Assembly (NCBI GenBank): GCA_023957375.1
Contig: JAMLHB010000002.1
Span: 930,001-994,000, forward strand
Direction: 5' to 3'
DNA: 64,000 nucleotides
Source of the DNA: Flavobacteriales bacterium
GTDB lineage: Bacteria > Bacteroidota > Bacteroidia > Flavobacteriales_F > PHOS-HE28
Shown here: one piece after another, positions 43,731 through 54,500 of the stretch
How positions within the stretch are numbered: position 1 is the stretch's first letter
How the letters are laid out: the number at the start of each line of letters is the position of its first letter
Translations under genes and position numbers: made by a program
Notes under the pieces: model-generated
What the model saw: only the letters and a program-made list of their open reading frames with translations
Databases searched by the model: none
What the model was told of the DNA's origin: nothing

Positions 43731-43809
43731 GCAGTTGTCCGTTGTTGGTTGTCCGGCAAAACACGCAAATACCAACGCGTGCCCCCAACAACTGACAACG
43801 GACAACTGC
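43731..43809. repeat. Hairpin repeat beside the second copy (IR2)
   Basis: The outer 15 nt of each arm are perfect (GCAGTTGTCCGTTGT / ACAACGGACAACTGC), and the match continues with a few mismatches. Like IR1, it is built of short TTGTCCGTTG-type units and lies on the same side of the direct repeat. It may also end the M13 peptidase transcript. Confidence 0.8.
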
Positions 43810-43820
43810 CAACCAAAGGA

Positions 43821-45878
43821 TCACCAGATCACCACGCGCGCGCTGTCGGGCACCAGCATGGAGCCTTCGCCATCGGGGCACCAGGCCTCTTGGAAGGGCT
43901 TGAACTGGCCAAGGACGGCGTTGATGCGGATGTGGGCGGGGCTGTGCGGGTCCAGCTCGGCTAAGCGGCGTGCGGCTTCCGGCGTGATGTTGGCGCGCCA
44001 CACCTGCGCCCAGCCGAGGAAGAAGCGCTGCTGCCAGGTGTAGCCATCGATCTTGGCGGGTTCGGGCTTGCCTTCCAGCGAGCGCTGCAGCGCGGCATAG
44101 GCCAGGGTGACCCCCCCGAGGTCGGCGATGTTCTCGCCCACGGTGAGGGCGCCCTTTACGTGTACGCCGGGCAGGGCTTCCATGGTGTCGTAGTACTTGA
44201 TCATGCGCTGGGCGAGCGAATCGAAATTGGCCTTGTCGGCATCGGACCACCAGTTCACCAAGTTGCCGTGGCCGTCGAACTTGGCGCCTTGGTCATCGAA
44301 GCCGTGGGTGAGCTCGTGGCCGATCACGGCGATGATGCCGCCGTAGTTGATGGCATCGTCGGCATCTGCATTGAAGAAAGGCGGCTGCAGGATGCCTGCG
44401 GGGAACACCACCTCATTGAGCGAGGGGTTGTAGTAGGCGTTGACGGTTTGCGGCGTCATGCCCCATTCCTTGGTGTCCACGGGCTTGCCGATGCGCACGA
44501 GGTTGTCGTTGCTGCGCCAAGCGATCAGGTTCATGGTGTTCTGGAAAAGCGCATCGGGCTTGATGTCCACCATGCTGTAGTCCTTCCACTGGTCGGGATA
44601 GCCGATCTTGGTGGTGAAGAGGCTGAGCTTCTCCAGGGCTTTCTGCTTGGTTTCCGGACTCATCCAAGTGAGCGCCTTGATGTGCTCGCCGTACACGGTT
44701 CGCACGTTCTCGATCATGTCCTCCACCTTTTTGCGCGAGGTGGGCGGGAAGTACTTCTCGGCGTAGAGCTTGCCCAGGGGTTCGCCCAGCAGGTTGTCGG
44801 TTGCGCGCAAGGCGCGCAGTTCGCGGGTCTTCTGCTCCTTGGTGCCGCTCATCACGGTGCCGTGGAAACGGAAGTTCTCTTCGTTGAGCGCCTTGGTGAG
44901 CACGTTGGCATAGGTGTCCAGCAGCTGCCACTTCATCCAGGTCTTCAGCACGGGCAGCGGCGTGGCGGCGATGTAGGCGGATGCTTTGGCCACGTAGTCC
45001 TTGTCTTCCAGCAGCAAGCTGTCCGTGGTGATGCCCATGGCCTTGGCCATGCCGGTGAGGTCGTACTTGGGCGCGAGCTTGGCGAAGTCGGCAAAGGTGA
45101 TCTTTTGGTAGATGTCGGGGTCGCGGCGCTGGATGTTGGTGAGCTGCAGCTTGGCCAGGCCGGTTTCAAAGTCGAGGATGGTCTGTCCGGCACCTTGTTC
45201 CGAAAGGCCGGCCAGGCTGAACATCTTGTCCACGTGCTGAATGAATTCCTTGCGGACGTTCGCCATGGCGCTGTCGGTCTTCTCGTAGTAGCTGCGCTCA
45301 CCAAGGCTCAGGCCGTCCTGCCCGCTGTACAGGATGTTCATGCGGCTGTTGTGCATGTCGGCATCGGCTTGCAGCCCCACGAAGGTGGAAACGCCCAAGC
45401 GCGCGTATTCACCGCTGAGGGCAGCCTGTTCCGTGAGGTCCTTCAGGGCATCGATGCGGTCCATCCATGGTTTCAGCGGGGCGGCGCCGAGCTGTTCCAG
45501 CTTGGCGGTGTCCATGTAGGAGCGGTAGAAGTCGCCCACGAGCTGTGCCGTGGAACCCTTGGGTGCATCCTTGCCCACCATCAGGGTGTCGATGATGCTC
45601 TTCACCTTCACCTCCAGGTTCTCCTTGGCCAGGATGCTGAAGGCGCCCCAGCGGGACTCGGTGCCCGGCACGGGGTTGTTTTTCTTCCAGGTGCCGTTGG
45701 CGAAAAGGTCGAAATCGTTGCCGGGCTTGGCTGCGGTGTCCATGCCGGCCACATCGAAGGCGGGCACGGCCGGTGCTGTTGTGGTTTCGGGCATCTTGGG
45801 CTTGGAGGTGCAGGCCGCGAGGGCGGAAATGGCGATGATCAGGCACGTGTTGATGGATCCGGAAGCGCTGGCGGCCAT
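43821..45878 (-). CDS. M13 (neprilysin-type) zinc metallopeptidase lipoprotein
   Basis: The 685-residue protein has a lipobox (ALAAC, Cys22) at the start ATG at 45878, and matches M13 peptidases: KPGNDFDLFANGTW near 52-65, NAYYNPSLNEVVFPAGIL, HExxH with His521, Glu522 and His525 (GHELTHGFDD), and Glu582 in GENIADLGG as third zinc ligand. Such enzymes cut small peptides on the outside of the cell. The start is preceded by a TACATTTG element. The end lies beside the IR2 hairpin. Confidence 0.94.
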   Translation of the reverse strand: MAASASGSINTCLIIAISALAACTSKPKMPETTTAPAVPAFDVAGMDTAAKPGNDFDLFANGTWKKNNPVPGTESRWGAFSILAKENLEVKVKSIIDTLMVGKDAPKGSTAQLVGDFYRSYMDTAKLEQLGAAPLKPWMDRIDALKDLTEQAALSGEYARLGVSTFVGLQADADMHNSRMNILYSGQDGLSLGERSYYEKTDSAMANVRKEFIQHVDKMFSLAGLSEQGAGQTILDFETGLAKLQLTNIQRRDPDIYQKITFADFAKLAPKYDLTGMAKAMGITTDSLLLEDKDYVAKASAYIAATPLPVLKTWMKWQLLDTYANVLTKALNEENFRFHGTVMSGTKEQKTRELRALRATDNLLGEPLGKLYAEKYFPPTSRKKVEDMIENVRTVYGEHIKALTWMSPETKQKALEKLSLFTTKIGYPDQWKDYSMVDIKPDALFQNTMNLIAWRSNDNLVRIGKPVDTKEWGMTPQTVNAYYNPSLNEVVFPAGILQPPFFNADADDAINYGGIIAVIGHELTHGFDDQGAKFDGHGNLVNWWSDADKANFDSLAQRMIKYYDTMEALPGVHVKGALTVGENIADLGGVTLAYAALQRSLEGKPEPAKIDGYTWQQRFFLGWAQVWRANITPEAARRLAELDPHSPAHIRINAVLGQFKPFQEAWCPDGEGSMLVPDSARVVIW

Positions 45879-45904
45879 GTAGTTGGATCTTGGGTTGAAG
45901 GTGG

Positions 45905-45912
45905 CAAATGTA
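45905..45912 (-). promoter_or_regulatory. -7 element TACATTTG for the M13 peptidase
   Basis: Full TAnnTTTG match 26 bp before the ATG at 45878. Confidence 0.45.
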
Positions 45913-46022
45913 CCCGACGGAGCTATGCCTTGGTCCGTGGATGCGATGAACAGCATGCACCATGGACGGATGGTTGTGCATAAGCCTGTTTCAGCGGGCC
46001 ATGGGGCCTCGTTCAACCCAAC

Positions 46023-46030
46023 TATCTTCG
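46023..46030 (+). promoter_or_regulatory. -7 element TATCTTCG for the membrane protein
   Basis: TAnnTTCG match 18 bp before the ATG at 46049. Confidence 0.45.
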
Positions 46031-46048
46031 CGCACTCTTCCCATCCAC

Positions 46049-46486
46049 ATGTACACCGGACTCAAACACTTCCATTCGTTCTTCGCCTACTTCGTGCTGC
46101 TGCTGATCGCCGCTGCGGTGATCATCGCGCTGCTGAACCGCAACGGGAAACAGCCCTTTGCAGGCACCGGCCGCAAGCTGGCGCTTTTCGGGCTGATCGC
46201 CGCGCACCTGCAACTGCTCTTCGGGCTGGTGCTCTATTTCGTTTCACCGCTCGGCATCGGCAATTTCTCCGGGGAGAACATGGGCAACTCCACGGCCCGC
46301 TTGTACATGCTGGAACACCCGCTGATGATGATCATCGCGATCGTGCTGGTGACCATCGGCTGGAGCAAGGCGAAGAAGGCTGCGGACGACGGCAAGAAGT
46401 ACGGCACCATTGCCATGTGGTACGGCATTGCCTTGGTGCTGATGCTGAGCCGGATCCCTTGGAATGCATGGCCTGTGGCGGGGTGA
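46049..46486 (+). CDS. Four-helix membrane protein (cytochrome-b-like family)
   Basis: The 145-residue protein starts at the ATG at 46049. It has four probable membrane helices (about residues 5-27, 44-64, 84-104, 120-140). Histidines lie near membrane ends (KHFHSFF, AAHLQLLF, LEHPLMMI), so a heme-binding role is possible, as annotated for similar Bacteroidota cytochrome b-like proteins. The exact function is unknown. Divergent from the peptidase gene. Confidence 0.75.
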   Translation: MYTGLKHFHSFFAYFVLLLIAAAVIIALLNRNGKQPFAGTGRKLALFGLIAAHLQLLFGLVLYFVSPLGIGNFSGENMGNSTARLYMLEHPLMMIIAIVLVTIGWSKAKKAADDGKKYGTIAMWYGIALVLMLSRIPWNAWPVAG

Positions 46487-46562
46487 TCCGCCGAGGAATT
46501 CTTCCACTGACCGAAAACACCGAACCGCCGCGATCAGGCTTGTTCCGTATTATGTAGTGCGA

Positions 46563-47579
46563 ATGAACCACAGTGGCCCGACCCTATCACCACGCATTGC
46601 CGGGGTGCTGTTCGCCGCTGTGGCGGCCACGGCTGCATTTCCACAATCCGCTTCCACCATGGAGAAAAACACCAACCCGCTGCTGTGCGATCCGGACTCG
46701 GGCATCTGCGCAGTGCCTGGACAGACCGAAACCGCTCCCAACCGGATCAAGGCTTTCACCCCCGAAGCCAAGCCGATCACCGTGCTGTACTTCACCGACC
46801 CCATTTGCAGCGCGTGCTGGTGCGTGGAACCTGCGTTGCGCAAGTTGACCTCCGCGTATGGCAGCATGATCGACCTGCAAACGCACATGGGCGGGCTGTT
46901 GCCCGGCTGGGAAGGCTTCAATGACGGCGGCATGACCAAACCGGCGGACATTGCGCCGCACTGGGAGGAGATGGGAGCTTACTTCCACATGCCGATGCTG
47001 GGCGACGTATGGCTGGAGGACCCGTTGATGAGCAGCTACCCGCCGAGCATCGCCTTCAAGGCCGCCGAGCTGCAGGACAAGCAAAAATCGCTGGCCTTCT
47101 TGCGCCGGTTGCGCGAACTGGTGATCACCGAAAAGAAGAACATCACCCAATGGCCGATGATCGCCAGGGCCGCCACGGACGTAGGATTGGACACCACACG
47201 CCTGCACGCGGACTTCAACGGCGCCGCGCCCGCGCTCTTCCAAGCGGACCTCACCTTGGCCCGTTCACTGGGCGTGCGCGGCTTCCCCACTTTTATTTTC
47301 ACCGATGCCACGGGTGCCCGGCAAGTGGTGTACGGCGCCCGCCCCTACGCGAATTTCGAAGCGGCAGTGAAGGCCTTGGCCCCGGACGCAATGGCCGCGC
47401 CGACGCCCACCTCGCTGGAAAGCTTGTTCGCCATCCACCCCACCTGGTGCGCGGAAGAAGTGGCCGTGGCAATGGGCATCACGCATGAACAGGCGAAGGC
47501 GGCACTGCAATCCGCCGAAGCAAGGGGAATGTTGACCGCCGTGCATACGCGCAATGGCAGCGTGTGGCGGCGGAAGTAG
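46563..47579 (+). CDS. DsbA/SpxH-like thiol protein, copy 1
   Basis: The 338-residue protein begins with a signal sequence (residues 1-28) and has CDPDSGICAVPG at residues 42-53, then TDPICSACWCVEP with Cys82, Cys85 and an extra Cys87. The rest (LEDPLMSSYPPSIAFKAAEL; ARSLGVRGFPTFIF) is of the DsbA-fold group related to the ClpXP adapter SpxH/YjbH. The second copy at 62596 has the same features, but Trp-Gly in place of the extra Cys. Extra-cytoplasmic redox function is likely by the signal and the thiols. Confidence 0.85.
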   Translation: MNHSGPTLSPRIAGVLFAAVAATAAFPQSASTMEKNTNPLLCDPDSGICAVPGQTETAPNRIKAFTPEAKPITVLYFTDPICSACWCVEPALRKLTSAYGSMIDLQTHMGGLLPGWEGFNDGGMTKPADIAPHWEEMGAYFHMPMLGDVWLEDPLMSSYPPSIAFKAAELQDKQKSLAFLRRLRELVITEKKNITQWPMIARAATDVGLDTTRLHADFNGAAPALFQADLTLARSLGVRGFPTFIFTDATGARQVVYGARPYANFEAAVKALAPDAMAAPTPTSLESLFAIHPTWCAEEVAVAMGITHEQAKAALQSAEARGMLTAVHTRNGSVWRRK

Positions 47580-47597
47580 CAGTTCCGCTGGCCAGTG

Positions 47598-48731
47598 CTA
47601 CTTCACCGGTACCAGGTCCATGCCGCACTTACTGCACTTGGCCGGGGTGGCCGAAACTTCATCCGGGTGCATGGGGCACACGTAGCTGCCGACAGGCGCT
47701 TCCGCCTTGGGCCGCTTGGCGAAGAAACGGAACACGAGCCCCACGGTGGTGGTATTCTGCGAGCCCACCTGCGTGTAGTGCTCGGAGGTGTTCATGCTCT
47801 GGTACAGCGGGACGTCCGCAGCGGCGTACAGGGTAAACTTGCCCTTGGTGAAGCTGGCTTGCGGGGTGAAGAAGAGCTTCCGGTAGCCCGTGGCCTCGGG
47901 GAAGTAGTTGGAGGGCCTTCCGAACATCAGGATGCTCTCATTGACCTGCATCCGCTCGGTGTCCTCATAGCGCAGCTGCATGGTGATCCCGTAACGCTCC
48001 TTGAACGACCGGCCCGCATACAGGGCAACGCTGGCAAAGTCGCCCAGCTTCTCGCCGTTGGGGTTCCATCCCTTCATGATGTACATGGCATTGGCGTACA
48101 ACTTGATCTTGGACCTGCGGAAGCCGTGGTGGAGGAAGACATTGAAGATGAGGTCCTGGGCGCCGGAAGAGAGTTGCACCGCCGTAGGCTTGGTCACATA
48201 GTAGGTAGTGCCGGAGAAAGGTTCGATGCGCCCGATCGAGTCGTTGTAGGAGCCGAGCGGGAGCTTGTAGCCCAAGCCAAGGGTGATCTCGTTGGTGCTC
48301 TTGGCGGTTTCTTTGCGGAACACGTTGTAGCGCGGAAAGATGATCAGGTCGCCCACGCCCTTGGCGCTATAGGTCCCGTTCAGGTCGTCGTCCAAGCCCA
48401 CCTCCTTCTTCAGCAGGTAGTACCCGTTCTCCACGGACACGGTCAGGTTCTTGGAGAGGCCGTACGCCATCTTGAAGTACTGGTACTGGCTTTGGAAGCC
48501 GTCGAAGGTCCGCTCGGACACCTGCTCGGTCCCTTTATAGAACCGGTTGGTGTTGATGAACTGGAAGTTGGTGTTCAACTCCAACTGCCCTTCCTCCAGC
48601 ACACCCTCGGCGGCGCCGCCCACAATGCAGGAACTGCTGCCGCCAGCACAACATTGGGCCTGCAGCCCGGAAGAAGGAAAAACAGCCGCCAGCAGTGGGG
48701 CGGTGAGCAGGGCGAGGAGGCTTCTGTTCAT
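47598..48731 (-). CDS. Outer-membrane barrel with C-terminal heavy-metal-binding finger
   Basis: The 377-residue protein has a signal peptide to about residue 26. Cys-rich QCCAGGSSSCIVGG follows at about 27-39. Then alternating strands (GLGYKLPLGSY, KIKLYANAMYIM, YGITMQLRYED, FTLYAAADVPLY) form a barrel, and the last 30 residues (YVCPMHPDEVSATPAKCSKCGMDL) are a heavy-metal-binding domain (HMBD, MxCPMHP-CxxCGM type) known from copper efflux components such as CusB. The fusion suggests metal sensing or capture at the outer membrane. Start chosen at 48731, since the earlier ATG adds a non-signal tail. Confidence 0.85.
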   Translation of the reverse strand: MNRSLLALLTAPLLAAVFPSSGLQAQCCAGGSSSCIVGGAAEGVLEEGQLELNTNFQFINTNRFYKGTEQVSERTFDGFQSQYQYFKMAYGLSKNLTVSVENGYYLLKKEVGLDDDLNGTYSAKGVGDLIIFPRYNVFRKETAKSTNEITLGLGYKLPLGSYNDSIGRIEPFSGTTYYVTKPTAVQLSSGAQDLIFNVFLHHGFRRSKIKLYANAMYIMKGWNPNGEKLGDFASVALYAGRSFKERYGITMQLRYEDTERMQVNESILMFGRPSNYFPEATGYRKLFFTPQASFTKGKFTLYAAADVPLYQSMNTSEHYTQVGSQNTTTVGLVFRFFAKRPKAEAPVGSYVCPMHPDEVSATPAKCSKCGMDLVPVK

Positions 48732-48797
48732 CGGAAATACTGGTATTGCAGGAATCTCGGGAAGCTGCGGGATGTTCACCCCCGCACCCTCCGCGGA

Positions 48798-49568
48798 TCA
48801 ATGAATGATGGGCAGGTTGAGCGTGGCGCTTTGCTTTCCATCCGTGATCCGCACTACGTAATTGCCTGCGGGGAGATCATGCGTGGCCAGTACATGGCTG
48901 TGCCGGCCGGGGGAAAGAACACCGCTGTGGATGTTCCTGGCCAACTTGCCCGAGAGGTCGTACAGGCCCACTTGCACCGGTGCGGTTTGTGCCATGGTGA
49001 AGCTGATCCGTGCCTCATCGGCAGCCGGTACGGGATGGACGGAGGATCCGGCCGCCAGTCCATTCCGCTCCTCCACGCCCGTGGCGGCCAGGGCCGCATT
49101 GATCGCGCTTTGCAGGGCCGAGGCGTTCACCGTGTTGTTCGAGTTGTAGAAGACCGTGTGGTCGCTTCCGCCGAGCACCACGATCTTGGGCATGCCCGGC
49201 CCCCCGTAGTCGTTCATGTTGATCGCCGCGTTGGAGAAGGAGATGGTGTTGGTGGCGCCGATGTTGCTTTTCCAACTGTTGAGCGCCGTACAACTCGTGT
49301 TGGCGTAATCGTCCACCAAGTACATCTGCACCCGCCCCGGGTGGGAGTCCAGGAAGCTCTGCACCACGTTGTAGGTGGTCAAGGTCGGCCCGGTGCAAGT
49401 GCCGCACGGCATCACCCAATCGATGACGATCACCTTCCCGGCATCCAGCTCCGAGAAGAGGTCGTGCACTTCCCCGTGGCAATCCGCACAGGTGAAATTG
49501 GTGGCCGTTTGGGCCGTGGCCAGCAGGGCGCAGAGGCCAAGGGCAACAGTGGCGACAAGCTTTTTCAT
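48798..49568 (-). CDS. Secreted thioredoxin-like protein with T9SS tail
   Basis: The 256-residue protein has a signal peptide (residues 1-20, ATAQ). Cys pairs occur in NFTCADCHGEV and in VMPCGTCTGP, the second with a CxxC that resembles a thioredoxin active site. The C-terminus (about 180-256, SSVHPVPAADEARISF to DLPAGNYVVRITDG) is a T9SS sorting domain. It is 67 bp from the metal-finger barrel on the same strand, so the two may be co-expressed and might concern metal or disulfide handling; inference. Confidence 0.8.
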   Translation of the reverse strand: MKKLVATVALGLCALLATAQTATNFTCADCHGEVHDLFSELDAGKVIVIDWVMPCGTCTGPTLTTYNVVQSFLDSHPGRVQMYLVDDYANTSCTALNSWKSNIGATNTISFSNAAINMNDYGGPGMPKIVVLGGSDHTVFYNSNNTVNASALQSAINAALAATGVEERNGLAAGSSVHPVPAADEARISFTMAQTAPVQVGLYDLSGKLARNIHSGVLSPGRHSHVLATHDLPAGNYVVRITDGKQSATLNLPIIH

Positions 49569-49792
49569 GGCTGGGTTATTTCGGGGGATCAGGCAAGCTT
49601 CAGGAACCGGCCGGACCGTTTCATCCGGGATCGATCATGCCTTGGTCGGCAGAGGGCCATGGGAAATTTTTCAGGCCGCAAGATCATGGGTGTCTGCGGA
49701 ACCCGGGATGAGGAAGGTCAGGGCTTCGAACAAAGGACTTGTCGCCGTTGCCTCCGGCAGCGGGTACGTTGTGGCGGCCCCGGGGCTTCTTC

Positions 49793-51460
<1,668 letters not shown>

Positions 51461-51474
51461 TCACTTCGATCGGC

Positions 51475-51482
51475 TACATTTG
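51475..51482 (+). promoter_or_regulatory. -7 element TACATTTG for the VCBS protein
   Basis: Full TAnnTTTG match 18 bp before the ATG at 51501. No -33 box. Confidence 0.45.
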
Positions 51483-51500
51483 CTTGAAAGCCACCAACCC

Positions 51501-54500
51501 ATGCGCCAAGCGTTCACCGTGCTCTTTGTGCTCTTAATGGGTGTGGTCCACGGCCAGTTGGGGACCTTCCAGAAGATCGCGCCGGAGGGTAACCGTCCGT
51601 GGTGTGTGCGCGCTGCTGACCTTGACGGCGACGGTGACATCGATATCGTGGCGGCCTTCGCCATAGATGGAATGTTCGCATGGTATGCCAACGACGGAAC
51701 AGGCACCTTCACCGGACCGATCATGATCAATGCCGATGCGCAGTATGCCAAGTTCGTGGTGGTGGCGGATATCGATGATGACGGTGACCCGGATGTGGTC
51801 ACCGCCCATGGAGCGCCCGCTGTCTTCTCTTGGCATGCGAACGATGGGGCCGGCAACTTCGGGCCGGCCCAGGTGATCCGTTCAGCAGGTGGAGGCTCTT
51901 ACGCACTGGTCGTAGCGGACATCGATGGGGATGGCGATCTGGACATTGCTTCCTCGGCGCAGGTGGGCGGACTCCATTGGCATGCGAACGATGGTATCGG
52001 TACTTCGTGGACCGGAAATGCGGTCGACACACTGAGCAACATTGCGGATATCGAATTGGCCGACTTGGATGGGGATGGGGATCTGGATATGCTGCTGGCG
52101 GCTTCCGGCACTGCAGTGGTACACTGGCGGGAGAACCTTGGTGCGGGGAACTTCGGACCGGCACAGGTCATATCAAGTGGCTCTGCCAATGGCATCGATG
52201 TGGCGGCTGCCGACATGGATGGCGATGGTGATCTGGATGTCGCCTACATCACCAACTGGGGCAACGGGCTTGGCTGGTACGAGAACCTCGGAGGCGGGGT
52301 GTTCGGTACGGCGAACGTGCTTTCCACTTCCTTGAGCCTTCCCACATGGTTGGAACTGGAGGATGTCGATCAGGATGGTCTTCCGGATATTCTGGTCACC
52401 GTGAAATGGAACCGACGGGTGGAGTACCACCGCAATCTGGGTGGTGGTGCATTCGCCCCTGCGAACTTCCTTACCGATCAGGCCAACGGGGCATTTTGTG
52501 TGGCGGTGGCTGATCTGGATGGCGATGGGGATCGCGACGTGCTCTTCTGCTCCGAGGAGGACAACAAGATCGGGTGGTGTGCGCAGGTGGCGCCGAACGA
52601 TTTCTCCGCGCCCAACCTCGTAACGTGGAGTGCGGATGGGCCGAGCGACATTCAGTTGGTCGATTTGGACGGGGATGGTGATCTTGACCCGGTGGTGGCA
52701 TCCTGGACCGATGGAAGCCTTGTGTGGTTCCCGAACGATGGAAGCGGTGGCCTGGCAGGTCCGGTACTGCTCGCCCGCGACCACGTTGCCCCAGCACCGC
52801 CGGTCTTCTCCGACTTGGATGGCGATGGTGATATGGACATCGCGGTGGGCTTCCACAATGGAACGGTAGGTTGGTACGCCAACGACGGCAACGCGCAATT
52901 CGCTCCGTTGCAGGTGATCAGCACGGCGGACACGGTGCTGTGGAGCATCGCAGTGGCCGACCTTGATAACGATGGAGGCCTCGATCTGATCACTGCTTCG
53001 CAGATCGCACCAGGCAACATCTCCTGGTTCGCCTCAACCGGCCCGGGTAGCTATGGGCCGCAGCAGGTCATCGATAGCGGCGTGGGCTTCCGCACCGTGG
53101 CCTGCGCCGACATGGACGGCGATGGTGTGGCCGACGTCGTGGCTACACGCTTACCGGACCAACTTATATGGTATGGGAACGCCGGGGAGGGCAACTTCAC
53201 AGCAGCTATCACCATTGCGAGCGATCTGAACCAGGCCTACCAACTTGGGCTGCATGATCTGGATGGCGATCAGGACATCGACATCATCGTAGTGCGCCAG
53301 CCGGTGATCGTGTTCGATGGTGGCGCACCGGTGGATACGTTGCCGCGCGTGGTGTGGTACGCCAACGATGGCAGCGGCAATTTCGGCCCCGAACAACTTG
53401 TTGCCGACCATCCCGGGAATGCACACATGATGGTGCTTGACATTGATGCGGACGGTGATCTCGACGTGGTCCTTGCGATCGCGAATGGCACCACGGTGTG
53501 CCACTTGAACGATGGTGCTGGAGGTTTCGCGGCCGCCTTCACGCTCCCCCCTTCCCCGGAGGCCCTCACCGCACTGGGTAGCGGTGATGTGGACGGCGAT
53601 GGCGATCCGGATGTTTTCACCGCCAGCAGTACATACGATCGCCTGGGTTGGTATGAGAACTACTTCGGAAGTCCATATCGCATCACTGGCCGTGTATTCC
53701 TTGATCTGGATGGCGATGGGCAATTCTCACAAGGCGATACATCAGGGGCTTACCTTTCGGTGGGCACGTCACCATTCCTAAGCACGGCGATCACGGATCC
53801 GCAAGGCAACTATGTCTTTTACCTCGCCGAAGGGACCTATGATGTGAACGCGGTCGCGCCTGGCCCACTGTGGCAGCTTAGTACGGCAGCGGCTTCCTAC
53901 AACGTTGCGCTCACGGCCATGGATCCGGTGGGCAATGGCAACGATTTTGGTTTCGCTCCAGTGGCCGACACCACAGTATTGGAGCCCATGATCACCTTGG
54001 GTGCAGGGCCTTGCGGAGGGAACATATACGCATGGCTCCATCTGCGCAACGCCGGTACGCGAATGGAGCAAGGCCACCTGGCTTTCGCTCCGGACCCCGC
54101 ATATGTCCTGCAACAGGCGGTTCCTTCACCAGATTCCACAGCAGGTGGCGTGTACTACTGGTCGTTCGAGCAGTTCCCGGTCTTCGGCGAGATGCAGATC
54201 AACGTTATTCTCCAACAGCCCGGGGTAGTCGCAATGGGCGATACGCTTTTCAGTGCCTTGCAGGTGGACCGCACCGATGGTTCGGGTGTGGTCACCGACA
54301 CCTTCAGCGATGGAACGGCCGTGGTGCTTGCCTGTGCCTACGACCCCAACGACAAGTTGGTCGATCCGGCCGGATATGGCGCGCTTGGGGCGGTGCCCTT
54401 GGGAACAGAAAGGCTCACCTACACGGTACGCTTCCAGAACACCGGCACGGCCGAAGCGTATTCCGTGATGATCCGCGATCAGCTGGATCCCTGGCTCGAC

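Noticed and set aside
44160..45983. Long plus-strand open frame (607 codons)
   Set aside because: Antisense shadow of the M13 peptidase.
51600..53700. Regular repeats resembling an array
   Set aside because: They encode FG-GAP/VCBS units of the surface protein and have no spacer pattern; not CRISPR.
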